64,000 nucleotides of DNA from Streptomyces lienomycini (GCF_027947595.1 NZ_CP116257.1:4836001-4900000); one strand, 5' to 3'; counted from the first letter of the stretch, positions 1-13,028 are shown. The notes: generated from the sequence alone by a model not told the origin. Numbers and translations: made by a program.

Positions 1-740
1 GCCGTACCGGGTTCGGGGCCTCGGTCGGCGTGGTCTTCCAGGACGCCTCCACCGCCCTCAACCCGAGGCTGCCGGTGCGCCGGATCCTGCGCGACCCGCT
101 GGACGTGCACCGGCGCGGCACGCGGGCCGAGCGGGAGGCGCGGGTGGAGGAACTCCTCGAACTGGTCGGACTGCCCGGCCACACCCTGGACGCGCTGCCG
201 GGCCAGCTGTCCGGCGGTCAGCGCCAGCGCGTGGCCATCGCGCGCGCCCTGGCGCTTGAGCCGGAGCTGATCGTCGCGGACGAGCCCACCAGCGCCCTGG
301 ACGTGTCGGTCCGCGCCCAGATCCTCAACCTGCTGGTGGACCTGCGCGCCCGGCTCGGGCTCGGCATGGTGTTCATCTCGCACGACGTGCAGACGGTGCG
401 CTATCTCGCGGACCGCATCGCGGTGCTGTACCTGGGCCGTGTGGTCGAGGAGGGCGGCGCCGCCGAGGTGTCCGGTGCCTCCCGCCACCCGTACACCGAG
501 GCGCTGCTCTCCGCGACGCCGAGCCTGCTGGAGCGCCCCGAGCGGATCGTGCTGCACGGTCCGGTACCCTCGGCCACCAACCCGCCGTCCGGCTGCCCGT
601 TCCGGACCCGCTGCTGGAAGGCGGACGACGCCTGCGCCACCGCCTTCCCGGCGGCGACGGAGGGCGCCGAGGGACATCGGTGGCACTGCGTCCATCCGCA
701 GGAGAGCGCCGCCCCGGCGGAGGCCGGACGCGGAAACTGA
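1..740 (+). CDS. Oligopeptide/dipeptide ABC transporter ATP-binding protein, 5' end off window
   Basis: Cytoplasmic ATPase that powers a DppF/OppF-type peptide importer. The open frame enters at base 3, so the gene starts outside the window and Walker A is missing. Visible are the Q-loop (VFQDASTALNP), the ABC signature LSGGQRQRVAIARA, Walker B with the D-loop (LIVADEPTSALD) and the switch His (VFISHDVQ). The C-terminus carries the Cys-rich oligopeptide-transporter extension (SGCPFRTRCWKADDAC) that marks the Opp/Dpp subfamily. This is probably the last gene of its operon, since a hairpin follows it at 779-797. The family is certain; the substrate cannot be read from the ATPase. Confidence 0.95.
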   Translation, partial: RTGFGASVGVVFQDASTALNPRLPVRRILRDPLDVHRRGTRAEREARVEELLELVGLPGHTLDALPGQLSGGQRQRVAIARALALEPELIVADEPTSALDVSVRAQILNLLVDLRARLGLGMVFISHDVQTVRYLADRIAVLYLGRVVEEGGAAEVSGASRHPYTEALLSATPSLLERPERIVLHGPVPSATNPPSGCPFRTRCWKADDACATAFPAATEGAEGHRWHCVHPQESAAPAEAGRGN

Positions 741-778
741 CGGGTATCGGCCGGCCCGGGCCGGGGCATGCGTGTGAG

Positions 779-797
779 GGTGCCCCGCCCGGGCACC
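779..797 (+). terminator. Hairpin after the ABC ATPase gene
   Basis: A perfect 7-bp inverted repeat (GGTGCCC / GGGCACC) with a 5-base loop lies 39 bases past the ABC ATPase stop and before the next ATG at 835. There is no T-run, as is usual in Streptomyces. It is a plausible terminator, but random GC-rich hairpins are common here. Confidence 0.4.
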
Positions 798-834
798 GTG
801 CGGCACGACGGTCGGCTGATACGAGAATGGTTCC

Positions 835-3114
835 ATGAACGCACTGGTTCGGCGCTCGCCCTGGGTCGAGGTGCTGGCGTGGTGCGTGGCGGTGCTGAGC
901 CTGACCGTCCTGGCCGCGGCGGCCGTCGTGCGCAGTACGGTGCTCGACGCCGGGTTCTACGACCAGGTGCTGGAGGACGAGCGGGCCTACCAGCGGTTCT
1001 ACGACGAGGTGCTGGTGGACCCGGGCAGTTCGCCCTTCACCAGCGACCTGCTGGAGCGGCTGCCCGTCCCGCAGTCGACCATCACCTCCAACCTGAAGGT
1101 CGTGATTCCGCCCGAGACGCTGCGGACCATGGGCGAGGGGCAGATCGCGGAGATGGTCCACTACCTGGAGGGCGACCGCGACCGGCTGCGGATCACGGTC
1201 GACCTGGAGCCCGTCGTCGCCAACGTCGAGCGGCTCAGCCAGGCGTACTTCGGTGATGCCGTCGCCGCGCTGCAGAAGCGGTCCGAACCCGACTTCCAGG
1301 CCTTCGTGCAGCGCCTGTCCGAACTGGTGGCACGGGTGGTGGCCGGTGAGGCACCGCTGGACGAGCTGCCGACGCTGCCGCTCTCCCACGGTCAGGCCGT
1401 CGCGGCCACCGACGCGCTGATGACGCTGGTGCCGGACGGCTCGCGGGCCGGTCTCCGGCCCACCGTGCGGACGGCGCTGGACCGGGGCGACGTGGCCTCG
1501 GCCCTGGCCGCGCTCGCGCCGGTCGCCCTGACCGAACAGGTCCGGGACACCGCCGAGGAGCTGCTGCGGGAGGCGAGGGCGGGCACGTGGGTCGTGACCG
1601 TCGACATCGATCCCCGGGCCGAGGCGCTGGCGCCGCTGAACCGTGCCCGCAACGTCACGCGGCTCTTCCAGGACGTGGTGGAACCGGCGGCGGCCGTGCT
1701 GTGCGCCGCCGCGCTCGCCCTGCTGTGGTTCTCCACACCCTCACCGGCCAAGCGCCGGCTGATGCCGCTCGGCTGGGTGCCGGCCGCCGCCGCGTCGCTG
1801 ATGGCGTTGACGGTGCTCGTGCTGCGGCTCACGCTGGGCGACTCGCTGTTGGGCACCCCGCCCTCGTGGCCCCCGGCGGCGTCGGGGCTGCTCGCCGACA
1901 TCGAGGCCGCCGCCGTGGACCGGCTGCTCACCACGGCCGTCGTCGTCGCGGTGATCCTGCTCGCCGCGGGCGCCCTGCTGATCGCCGTGGGCTGGGCCTG
2001 GCAGACGCGGCCCAGCGTGCCGGTCCTCACCGACCCGCGACACGTCCCGGCGCTGACCTTCGCCGTCACCGCCTTCGCGCTCGTCGGGACGATGCTGGCG
2101 CCGGTGGCGATCACCGGGTCCTCCCCGCGCATCTGCCAGGGCAGCGCCGAGTTGTGCGACGCCCGCTACGACGAGATCGCCCAGCTGGCGTCGCACAACG
2201 CGATGGCCACGACGGCCGACCGGTTCATCGGCCCCCTCCAGGACCCCGACATCGTCGGCCAGCTGGGCGCGGGATCGCGGGTCCTGCTCCTCGACACGCA
2301 CCGCTGGGAGCGGCCCGAGGAGGTGGCGGAGCGGCTGAGCACCTCGGACTTCTCCCCCGCCGAGCGCCGTCGGCTGACGGGGATCCTGGAGCGGGTCAAC
2401 CCGCCCCACTCCGGCCTGTGGCTGTGCCACTCGGTGTGCGGCGCCGGGGCGCTCGAACTGGTGCCGACGCTGCGGCAGATCGGTGAGTGGCTGCGGGACA
2501 ACCCCACGGAGGTCGTCACGCTGGTACTCCAGGACGGCGTGGACGCGGTGACGACCCAGGACGCATTCGTCCGGGCCGGGCTCTTGGACCTGCTGTACGA
2601 GCCGGACACGGACCCGGACCGCCCGTGGCCGAAGCTCAAGGACATGATCGACAGCGGCCGGCGGCTGGTCGTCTTCGCCGAGAAGGCGGACGGGCCCGCG
2701 CCCTGGTACCGGAACCTGTACCGGTACGCCATGGAGACGCCCTTCGCCTTCCGCAGCCCGGACGAGATGTCCTGCCTGCCCAACCGGGGCGGCGCGGACA
2801 AGCGGCTGTTCCTGCTCAACCACTTCGTCACGGCGGGCGGCGGACTGCGCCTCGACGCCGGGGTCGTCAACTCGCGGCAACGGGTGCTGGAGCGGGCGCA
2901 CACCTGTGAGCGGCAGCGCGGCAGACCGGTCAACTTCATCGCGGTGGACTACGCGACGATCGGTGACGCGCTCGGCGCGGTGGAGGAACTGAACGCCGAG
3001 CGCCTCGAGGACGACACGCGCGTCCCGGTCGAACGGTCGCCGGACCGCATCCGGGGCGCGGAGGAGGTCCGGCGACGCGCTGGTGCTCCGCGCCGCCGGA
3101 CGTCCTCGCACTGA
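835..3114 (+). CDS. Membrane-anchored PLC-like phosphodiesterase, 759 aa
   Basis: Probable cell-surface phosphodiesterase of the PI-PLC X-domain-like (TIM barrel) superfamily. There is one N-terminal membrane segment (about residues 12-33), an extracytoplasmic region of about 250 residues, then three or four membrane segments (about 285-430). The C-terminal domain (about 440-735) has the features expected of these enzymes: a His in LASHNAMATT (about 452), LLLDTHRW and WLCHSVCGAG. Many Streptomyces carry this architecture, with unknown substrate. The gene runs convergently into the GH87 gene with only 20 bases between the stops. The ATG at 835 directly precedes a typical membrane anchor. The fold assignment is good; the reaction is inferred. 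Confidence 0.8.
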   Translation: MNALVRRSPWVEVLAWCVAVLSLTVLAAAAVVRSTVLDAGFYDQVLEDERAYQRFYDEVLVDPGSSPFTSDLLERLPVPQSTITSNLKVVIPPETLRTMGEGQIAEMVHYLEGDRDRLRITVDLEPVVANVERLSQAYFGDAVAALQKRSEPDFQAFVQRLSELVARVVAGEAPLDELPTLPLSHGQAVAATDALMTLVPDGSRAGLRPTVRTALDRGDVASALAALAPVALTEQVRDTAEELLREARAGTWVVTVDIDPRAEALAPLNRARNVTRLFQDVVEPAAAVLCAAALALLWFSTPSPAKRRLMPLGWVPAAAASLMALTVLVLRLTLGDSLLGTPPSWPPAASGLLADIEAAAVDRLLTTAVVVAVILLAAGALLIAVGWAWQTRPSVPVLTDPRHVPALTFAVTAFALVGTMLAPVAITGSSPRICQGSAELCDARYDEIAQLASHNAMATTADRFIGPLQDPDIVGQLGAGSRVLLLDTHRWERPEEVAERLSTSDFSPAERRRLTGILERVNPPHSGLWLCHSVCGAGALELVPTLRQIGEWLRDNPTEVVTLVLQDGVDAVTTQDAFVRAGLLDLLYEPDTDPDRPWPKLKDMIDSGRRLVVFAEKADGPAPWYRNLYRYAMETPFAFRSPDEMSCLPNRGGADKRLFLLNHFVTAGGGLRLDAGVVNSRQRVLERAHTCERQRGRPVNFIAVDYATIGDALGAVEELNAERLEDDTRVPVERSPDRIRGAEEVRRRAGAPRRRTSSH

Positions 3115-3134
3115 TCGCTGCCCGGGCCCGGCGT

Positions 3135-6100
3135 CTACCGGTTGACGCGGAACTGGGAGCCGGGTTCGATCCGCACGTCCTCCTTGGCCGAGTCGGTGAT
3201 CGTGACGTCGGTCAGGGTGGCGCTGCCCCGGGCGCCGCCCATCGCGAGGATGCCGGATCCGTTGTTGGACTTGTCGATGCGGACGTTCTCGATCCTCACG
3301 TCCGGCATCGCGCCACCGCCGGTCTTGAACTGGATGCCGTCGTAGGTCGAGTCGAGGATCTCGGTGTCCCGGATGGTCACCCCCGGGATGTCCTGGCCCT
3401 GCGCGAAGAGGGTGATGGCGCCGAACTCCTGGTCCTCGTTCCAGAACGCGCCGCCCGTGCGGTGCAGGGCGTTGCCCGCGATGAGGGTCTGCCCGGAGAA
3501 GGGCAGCGGGTCGTGGTCGGTGGCGAGCATGATGCCGGGGTAGTTCATGGTGTCGGAGACGACGTTGTTCTCGACGGTGTTGCCGTGACCGCCGTACACC
3601 GCGATGCCGTTGGCCCGCCACGGCAGCTGGATCGTGTTGTTGCGGAAGTGGTTGTCGTGGCCGATGTCCACGGACGGGTCCTTCACGTACTTGTTGGCCC
3701 AGACCGCGAGCGAGTCGTCGCCGGTGGTGCGGAAGGAGGAGTTGTAGACGGTGGAGTCGCGGGTGCCGTTGGAGAAGTTGATGCCGTCGGCGTAGGTGTC
3801 CCGGATGCGCATGCCGGTGAACTCCAGGCCGTCGGCGGGGCCCCACAGCTCGGGGATGTTCGAGTAGTCGCGGCCGACCCAGACGCCGACGTTGGCGTGC
3901 TCGATCCACACGTTGCTGATCTTGGTGTTCTTGCCGAAGCGGCCGTTGAGCCCGACGCCGCCCTCCGCGTTGCCGTCGCCGCCGCGGATGGTGCCCGAGC
4001 CGAAGACGGCGAGGTCGGAGATCTGCGTGTTGTCGTCGATGTCGAAGCCGAAGTTGCCCTCGTGCGGGTGGTTGATGCCGCCGGCCTCCTGCGGCGGGGT
4101 CAGGGTGTGGAGCTGGGAGTGCCACATGCCGGCGCCCCGGATCGTGACGTCGCTGATGCCGACCTGGTTGTACTGGCCGCGGTCGAGCGGGTCGTCGGTG
4201 AGGATCTTCTGCTCCTGGCGCCACTGCCCGGCGGGGATCCACACGCAGTCGATCCTGCCGTTCTGGTCATCGGTGACGGCGCGCTGGATGGCGTCGGTGT
4301 CGTCGAGTCCGTCGCCGGGGACGGCCCCGTACTCGGTGATGGAGGTGCACTCGGCGGGCTTGGCCTTCGCGGGCGCGACCTGCTCCAGGTCGATCAGGTC
4401 GATGACGTAGTAGGCGGCCGAGTCACCGGCGTCGCGCTGGAGGCGGAACTCGGTGCCCTGCGGGAAGGTCCGGTCGAGGAGCGCGTGGGACTCGTCGAAG
4501 AGGCGCCGGGCGTCGCCGCCGGGCCGGTTGGTGAGGCCCTCGGGGTCGTCGGTGCTGCCGTACAGCCAGCTGTGCTTGGACGAGAGGTTGAGCTTCTGCA
4601 CGAACGCGCCGTCGGCGTAGAGGCTGATGGTGGCCTCGGCTCCGCCGCCGCCCGGGGCGTCGGGGATGGAGTTGCGCACCACGATGGAGTTGGTGGGGGT
4701 GGTGGAGGTGAACTCGACGTACTGGCCGGCCGAGTCGAGCCGGACGGACTCGCGGCCCGAGGACTCGGTGCCGAAATTGGTGTGTCCGAAGGTGCGCTTG
4801 GCGTCGGTGGTGAGCAGGGTGCCGTCGTAGCGGCCGTCCTCCGCCTCGTACTCGGTGTACGGCACGGCGGCGCCGCGTCCGACGACGAGGGACTTGGCGA
4901 GCACGTTGTTGTTCTCGTTGGTCTCGGCGACCCGGGCGGTGGCGTCGGCGGTGGCGGTGAGGGTGACCCCGCCGCTCGTCGCCTTCCAGACGCCGCTGAC
5001 CGGCACGTTCACCGTGGCGCCGGCCGCGATCTGCCCGGTGGTGCCGTCCAGGGTGGTGGAGCCGGCCTGGATCCGGGTCACCGTGCCCGCCTCGACGGCG
5101 CTGGTGCCGCGGTTGTGCACGGCGACGGTGAAGGAGACCTCGGCGCCGACGGCCGGGTTGGCCGGGTTGGTGGTGATGGAGCGCACTTCGAGGTCGGGTC
5201 CGGGTGCCCGGTCGACGACGAGGCGGTCGGTGGCGGCGCGGCTGTTGTTGGTGTCGTCCAGTTCGGCGACGGTGTCCCTCGGGTCGACGACCGCGGCGAC
5301 CGCGTAGCTGCCGGCCGCGTGGGTGCCGGTGGCGACGGCGACCTCGGCGGACTCGCCGGGGTCGAGCGCGGGGACCGCGGCGCTGCCGGACGTGGTGCCC
5401 TCCACGGTGACCTCGGCGGTGGTGGCCTGGGAGGGCGCGGTGCCGGCGTTGCGAACCGTGGCGTTCACGGTGACCTCGTCGCGCTCGCTCGGGGCGGCGG
5501 GCGACCAGTCGAGGCCGGTGACGGTCAGGTCGGGCGCGGGTGCGGCGGTGCCGAGGACCTGGAACTCGGCGACCTGGCCGCCGGATGCGCCGGTGTTGGA
5601 GAAGAACCGGAGCCGTACGTCGCAGAACCGGCCGCTGACCGGGAGGGTCACCGCGTTGTCCTGGCCCGGGCTGAAGGCGTAGTCGGCGCGCTCGCGCAGC
5701 GAGGTGAACTCGCTCTCGCCCTGCGCCCGGCCGAGCACCTGGATGCTCTGGGTGCGGGCGGACCACACCGGGTCGGGGTTGAGCTTGACGACGACACCGC
5801 TGATGTCGGCGTCGGCGCCGAGCTTCACGGTGAGGTCGGCCGGGTTGCCGGCGGCCTCCCAGTACGTGGAGGTGGAGTCGTCGGTGGCGTTGGCGGCGAC
5901 GTAGTTCTGGGTGGTGGAGGTGGCCTCGGCGGGCTTGTTGCGGGCGAGGTTGGTGCCGGTGGGCGGCGGGCCGGTGTCGACGTCGTCGCCGTACACCTCC
6001 AGTTCGGCCAGTTGGGCGGCGTTCCAGCCGGTGTTGCCGGTGATGTCGACGCGGACGTAACGGGCCTCGGCGGGTGAGTCGAGGTCGACGGCGACGGTGC

Positions 6101-6527
6101 CGGCCTGTGCCGGTCCGAACGCCCGTGCGTCCGAGGCGTCGAGGGTGCGGAACGTGGAGCCGTCGGTGCTGCCCCGCAGGGAGAGGGTCTGGGTCCGGTC
6201 CTCCCAGCCGGCGGGCAGTTTGAGGACGACCCGGTCGAGGTCGCGGGCGGTGCCGAGGTCGACCTGGAGCCACTCGGGGAAGGTTCCGGCCGGTCCCTCC
6301 CAGTAGGTGGCCTGCTGTCCGTCGGTGGCGTTGCCCGCCGGGTACGCGCCGTGCGAGCCGCCCGCCGTGGCCGGGCGGCCGAGGGCCAGGTTGACGTCGG
6401 CGGCGGCCGTCGCCCGGTCCGTCGCCGCGTGCGCGGTGGCCAGGGGCAGTGGCAGCAGCCCGACCGTCATCAGCCCGGCGACGGCGGCGCCCGTGAGCGT
6501 TCGCCGGCCGAGGGATCTCCGTCTCAT
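3135..6527 (-). CDS. Secreted GH87 alpha-1,3-glucanase/mycodextranase, multidomain, 1130 aa
   Basis: Extracellular endo-glucanase likely to attack alpha-1,3-glucan or nigeran of fungal walls. An Arg-rich signal peptide (about residues 1-35) is followed by two F5/8-type C (discoidin) carbohydrate-binding domains (about 45-180 and 195-325), two CARDB-type adhesion domains (about 333-440 and 443-550), another beta-sandwich binding domain starting near YTEYEAEDG (about 558-720) and a C-terminal right-handed beta-helix (about 730-1130). The helix carries DGINFSNGT and TGDDSLAVWA. The three Asp residues are spaced 23 and 1 apart, like the catalytic trio I recall for GH87. GH49 dextranase is the nearest alternative. 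The upstream region contains a possible -35 box and direct repeats. Confidence 0.85.
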   Translation of the reverse strand: MRRRSLGRRTLTGAAVAGLMTVGLLPLPLATAHAATDRATAAADVNLALGRPATAGGSHGAYPAGNATDGQQATYWEGPAGTFPEWLQVDLGTARDLDRVVLKLPAGWEDRTQTLSLRGSTDGSTFRTLDASDARAFGPAQAGTVAVDLDSPAEARYVRVDITGNTGWNAAQLAELEVYGDDVDTGPPPTGTNLARNKPAEATSTTQNYVAANATDDSTSTYWEAAGNPADLTVKLGADADISGVVVKLNPDPVWSARTQSIQVLGRAQGESEFTSLRERADYAFSPGQDNAVTLPVSGRFCDVRLRFFSNTGASGGQVAEFQVLGTAAPAPDLTVTGLDWSPAAPSERDEVTVNATVRNAGTAPSQATTAEVTVEGTTSGSAAVPALDPGESAEVAVATGTHAAGSYAVAAVVDPRDTVAELDDTNNSRAATDRLVVDRAPGPDLEVRSITTNPANPAVGAEVSFTVAVHNRGTSAVEAGTVTRIQAGSTTLDGTTGQIAAGATVNVPVSGVWKATSGGVTLTATADATARVAETNENNNVLAKSLVVGRGAAVPYTEYEAEDGRYDGTLLTTDAKRTFGHTNFGTESSGRESVRLDSAGQYVEFTSTTPTNSIVVRNSIPDAPGGGGAEATISLYADGAFVQKLNLSSKHSWLYGSTDDPEGLTNRPGGDARRLFDESHALLDRTFPQGTEFRLQRDAGDSAAYYVIDLIDLEQVAPAKAKPAECTSITEYGAVPGDGLDDTDAIQRAVTDDQNGRIDCVWIPAGQWRQEQKILTDDPLDRGQYNQVGISDVTIRGAGMWHSQLHTLTPPQEAGGINHPHEGNFGFDIDDNTQISDLAVFGSGTIRGGDGNAEGGVGLNGRFGKNTKISNVWIEHANVGVWVGRDYSNIPELWGPADGLEFTGMRIRDTYADGINFSNGTRDSTVYNSSFRTTGDDSLAVWANKYVKDPSVDIGHDNHFRNNTIQLPWRANGIAVYGGHGNTVENNVVSDTMNYPGIMLATDHDPLPFSGQTLIAGNALHRTGGAFWNEDQEFGAITLFAQGQDIPGVTIRDTEILDSTYDGIQFKTGGGAMPDVRIENVRIDKSNNGSGILAMGGARGSATLTDVTITDSAKEDVRIEPGSQFRVNR

Positions 6528-6670
6528 GGGGGTCCTCTGTTCCGTGGGGAGTCGGGGAGGGCGCGACGGACCGGCAGTTGAGGAGAAGCACCGACTCTGC
6601 GCGCCAATTGAGCAGTACAGTCGATTCTTTGCGGAAAGTGCGTCATCAGGTTTCTAGCGCGTCACCCGTT

Positions 6671-6739
6671 TGTCAACGGTCGTGGATGAGCCCGGAGTTG
6701 ATACGTAAACGACTTGCGTGGGTTGCGAAACACTTGCGT
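6671..6739 (-). promoter_or_regulatory. Upstream region of the GH87 gene: -35-like box and direct repeats
   Basis: The 300-base stretch 6528-6831 has no gene. On the minus strand it holds a TTGACA-like hexamer (6671-6676), and further upstream two exact direct copies of ACTTGCGT (plus-strand sense) at 6712-6719 and 6732-6739. The copies start 20 bases apart, about two helical turns, as tandem activator or repressor sites often do. No clear -10 box fits the hexamer at ideal spacing. The regulator is unknown. Confidence 0.35.
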
Positions 6740-6831
6740 TGGCGTGAACTGGGCATCAAAGGCCGCCGCGAGAGGAACAGGCCGCTGGAAGCCCGCAACG
6801 CACGCAAGCCGTGCGCGAGGGAGAGAAACGG

Positions 6832-6871
6832 AAGGGCCGGCCCGGCGCCCTCAGGCGTCGAGCCGGCCCTT
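6832..6871 (-). terminator. argG terminator hairpin
   Basis: A perfect 10-bp inverted repeat (AAGGGCCGGC at 6832-6841 and GCCGGCCCTT at 6862-6871) with a 20-base loop lies 32 bases past the argG stop. It is strong and well placed for transcription termination of argG. Confidence 0.7.
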
Positions 6872-6903
6872 GCCGGTGCGGGGTTCCCCGGGGAGGGGGA
6901 CGG

Positions 6904-9843
<2,940 letters not shown>

Positions 9844-9847
<4 letters not shown>

Positions 9848-11109
9848 GACCGGCCTCCCCGCGTGCCGGACTCGACGGCGGCGGCCCATGCCCGGAGCCC
9901 CTCGTCCACGGCCGTCTCGTCGATCACCAGGGCCGGGATCATCCGCACCACCTGGTTCCAGGCCCCGCAGAGCAGGAGCAGCAGGCCCTCGTCGACGGCG
10001 GCCCGCTGCACCCGGGCGGCGGTCTCGGGGTCCGGCTCGCCGTCCTCGGTGACGAACTCGCTCGCCAGCATCAACCCCATGCCCCGTACGTCGCCGACGG
10101 CCGGTGTACGGGCCGCGACGGCCTCCAGTCCGTGGCGCAGGCGCGCGCCCATCGCCTCGGCGTTCTCGACGAGCTTCTCGTCGCGTACGACGTCCAGTGT
10201 GGCGCAGGCCGCCGCGCACGCGACCGCGTTGGCGCCGTAGGTGCCGCCCTGCGAGCCGGCCCAGGCCTTGCGCATCAGCTCCTCGGGGGCGGCGATGCCG
10301 GACAGCGGGAAGCCGCTGGCCAGGCCCTTGGCGGTGACGAGGATGTCGGGGGTGACGCCGAAGTGCTCGTGTCCCCAGAACCGGCCGGTGCGGCCCACAC
10401 CGGTCTGCACCTCGTCGAGGATCAGCAGGAAGCCGTGCCGGTCGGCCCGCTCCCGCAGCCCTTCGACGAAGGCGCGGTTCGCGGGGACGTACCCGCCTTC
10501 GCCGAGGACCGGCTCGACGACGACGGCGGCGGTGTCGGCGGGCGAGGAGATCGTCTGGAGGGTGTAGTCCAGTTCCCGCAGGGCGAAGCGGGTGGCGGTC
10601 TCCTCGTCCCAGCCGTAGCGGAAGGCCGTGGGGAAGGGGGTGACGACCACGCCGCTCATCAGGGGCGAGAACCCGGACCTGAAGCGGGTGCCGGAGGTGG
10701 TCATGGAGGCGGCGGCCACGGTGCGGCCGTGGAAGCCTCCGTGGCAGACCAGCACGTTGGGGCGGCCGGTGGCCTGCCGGGCCAGCCGCAGGGCGGCCTC
10801 GACCGCCTCGCTGCCGGAGTTGGTGAAGAACAGGCTGTCCAGGCCCTGCGGCAGCACCTCGCCGAGCTTGTCGACCAGGCGTCGCAGCGGCGGGTGCATG
10901 ACGGTCGTGTACTGGCCGTGGATCAGGGTGCCGGCCTGTTCCTGGGCGGCGGCCACGACCCTGGGGTGGCAGTGGCCGGTGCTGGTGACGCCGATGCCGG
11001 CGGTGAAGTCCAGATAGCGGCGGCCGTCCTCGCCGTGGAGGTGGACTCCCTCGCCCCGGACCGCCACCACGGGGGTGGCCTGGCGAAGGTGCGGCGACAG
11101 TGCGGTCAT
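9844..11109 (-). CDS. Class III (4-aminobutyrate-type) aminotransferase, 421 aa
   Basis: PLP enzyme moving the amino group of GABA or a related omega-amino acid onto 2-oxoglutarate. Motifs in order are FTNSGSEAVEAALRLAR, CHGGFHGRT, the PLP-holding Asp in LILDEVQTGVGRTG and the Schiff-base Lys in LVTAKGLASGFPLS. The start at 11109 (MTALSPHL) has a GGGAGA ribosome site about 6 bases upstream; longer in-frame starts lack homology. It is first in an operon with the aldehyde dehydrogenase and is divergent from the PucR gene at 11335. Ornithine or lysine-derived omega-amines are alternative substrates. Confidence 0.9.
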
Positions 11110-11334
11110 GCTCGTCTCCCGGCCTGCTCGTCGGTCTCCTGCGGTCCCCCGAGCATGCCCGTGGCGGCGGCCGCGGCAACGCCTGATCTGTCCGGCGGGG
11201 GCGGCGTGTCCGGACGATGTGTCAACCGTTCGGCGCACCCGGCGCCGCCCGCCCGCGCCCCTTCCGCGCTCCGAGCGCTCTTGCGCAGGTCAACGCCGCT
11301 TGCCAGAGTGACCAGGGTGGGCAGGGAGGCACCC

Positions 11335-12966
11335 GTGTGCGAGAACCGGCGGCCCGGCGCGGCGGGCCGGCCGCCCACCGTGGCCGACGTCCTGGCCCTG
11401 CCCGTCCTGGCCGGGGGCGATCCGCGGGTGGTCACCTGCGCGGAGCACGTCGACCGTCCGGTCCGCTGGGTCCACGTCACCGAACTGACGGACCCCGCCT
11501 CCTTCCTCAAGGGCGGCGAACTCGTCCTCACCACCGGTATGCCCCTGCCCGACGACCCCGCCGGTGTGCGCCGCTACGTCGACGAACTCGCCGCCGTCGG
11601 TGCCGCCGCCCTGGTCATCGAGCTGGTGCGCCGCTACCACCGGCCGCCCGACGCGCTGGTCCGGGCCTGCCGTGCGCGCGGGCTGCCCCTGGTCACGCTC
11701 GCCAAGGACGTCAACTTCCTGGAGGTCACCCAGGTCGTCCACACGCTGATCCTCGGCCACCAGGCGGACGCGATGCACCGGACGCAGCGCGTCCACGAGG
11801 CGTTCACCGCGCTCACCCTGCGCGGCGCGGGCCCCGAGGAGGTGGTGCGCGCCGCGTCGGAGATGGGCGGGCGTACGGTCGTGCTGGAGGACCTGGTCCA
11901 CCGGGCGCTGGTCTGCGAGCCCTCGGGCACCACGGCCCGGGCCGCGCTCGCGGACTGGGAACGGCGTTCGCGCACCACGCCCGTCACCGACCGGGTGGAC
12001 GTCTCGGGTCCCGAGGGATGGCTGGCGGCCCCGGTGGAGTACCGGGGCGAGACGTGGGGCCGGGTGGTCATGCTGCCCGGCCGGGCCTTCGGACCCGAGG
12101 ACGTCACGGTGCTGGAGCGCACGGCGATGGCGCTCACCATCGCCCGTCTCACCCGCCCCACACCCTGGGAGCGCACCGCCCATCGCAACACGCTGCGCGA
12201 CCTGGTCGAACAGCGTCACCGCTCCCCCGCGGACGCGCGGGCCCGGGTGGCGGCCCTGGGGCTGCCCGCGGAGGACGTCTCCTTCGTGGCCGTGCTCGCG
12301 GACCTGCCGCCCGAGGAGGACACCGCGGGCGCCGAGACGCGCCTCGCCGAGGAACTGACCACGACGGGGGCGCGGGCCCTCGTCGGGCTGCTCTCCTCCA
12401 CCCGCGTCGGGGTGCTGCTGGCGCTGGGCCCGTCCCGGCCGTGGCGCGAGGCGGTCGAACGGCTGAGCCGCACGGCGCTGGACGCGGCTCCGGGCGCGGC
12501 CGTGAGTGTCGGCTCGCCGGCCGGTGACCTCGCCGGCGTCGCCCGCTCGTTCCGCGAGGCGGGCCGGGTCGCGGAGGCTACCGAGCCCGGCCGTCCGCCG
12601 CCGCCCGGCCGCTCCTTCCACGAGCGGTCGGACATCGGGCTGCGCCGCCTGCTGTTCGCGCTGCGCGACGACCTCCGCGTCCAGGACTACGCGGAACGGC
12701 AGTTGGGTCCACTCCTCGACCACGACGCCCGGCACGGCACCGGCCTGGTGGCCACCCTGCGCGGCTATCTGGACGCCGCGGGCAACAAGACCGTCGCCGC
12801 CCGGTCGGCCGGGCTGTCGCGGGAGACCGTCTACCAGCGGCTGCGTACCATCGAGCGGTTGCTCGGCCGCGACCTGGAGTCCGGTGAGCAGCGCACCGAA
12901 CTCCACGTGGCCCTTCAGGCCCTGGACGCGCTCCGGGCGGGTCCGCCGTCCGGACCGGACCGATGA
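11335..12966 (+). CDS. PucR-family transcriptional regulator of the GABA-type operon, 543 aa
   Basis: Probable activator of the divergent aminotransferase/aldehyde dehydrogenase operon. The N-terminal PucR domain begins at PPTVADVLALPVLAGGD and runs through GGELVLTTGMPL. A middle GGDEF-like/CdaR region follows, and the C-terminal helix-turn-helix is seen in YLDAAGNKTVAARSAGLS followed by ETVYQRLRTIERLLG. The GTG start at 11335 has AGGGAGG about 6 bases upstream. The 225-base gap to 11109 must contain both promoters and the operator; I see no clear palindrome there. Such regulators in actinomycetes commonly sense GABA, purines or other nitrogen compounds. Confidence 0.85.
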   Translation: MCENRRPGAAGRPPTVADVLALPVLAGGDPRVVTCAEHVDRPVRWVHVTELTDPASFLKGGELVLTTGMPLPDDPAGVRRYVDELAAVGAAALVIELVRRYHRPPDALVRACRARGLPLVTLAKDVNFLEVTQVVHTLILGHQADAMHRTQRVHEAFTALTLRGAGPEEVVRAASEMGGRTVVLEDLVHRALVCEPSGTTARAALADWERRSRTTPVTDRVDVSGPEGWLAAPVEYRGETWGRVVMLPGRAFGPEDVTVLERTAMALTIARLTRPTPWERTAHRNTLRDLVEQRHRSPADARARVAALGLPAEDVSFVAVLADLPPEEDTAGAETRLAEELTTTGARALVGLLSSTRVGVLLALGPSRPWREAVERLSRTALDAAPGAAVSVGSPAGDLAGVARSFREAGRVAEATEPGRPPPPGRSFHERSDIGLRRLLFALRDDLRVQDYAERQLGPLLDHDARHGTGLVATLRGYLDAAGNKTVAARSAGLSRETVYQRLRTIERLLGRDLESGEQRTELHVALQALDALRAGPPSGPDR

Positions 12967-13028
12967 GTTTTCGGCCCGTTCCCGGTCGAAGGGGTGGACG
13001 GCCCGAACCGAACACCGAAGGACTTCAC

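Noticed and set aside
1741..6591. Very long minus- and plus-strand open frames antisense or out of frame to the PLC and GH87 genes (up to 870 codons)
   Set aside because: They are Arg/Gly/Pro/Val-rich, lack any family pattern, and arise from high GC opposite genes with clear domains.
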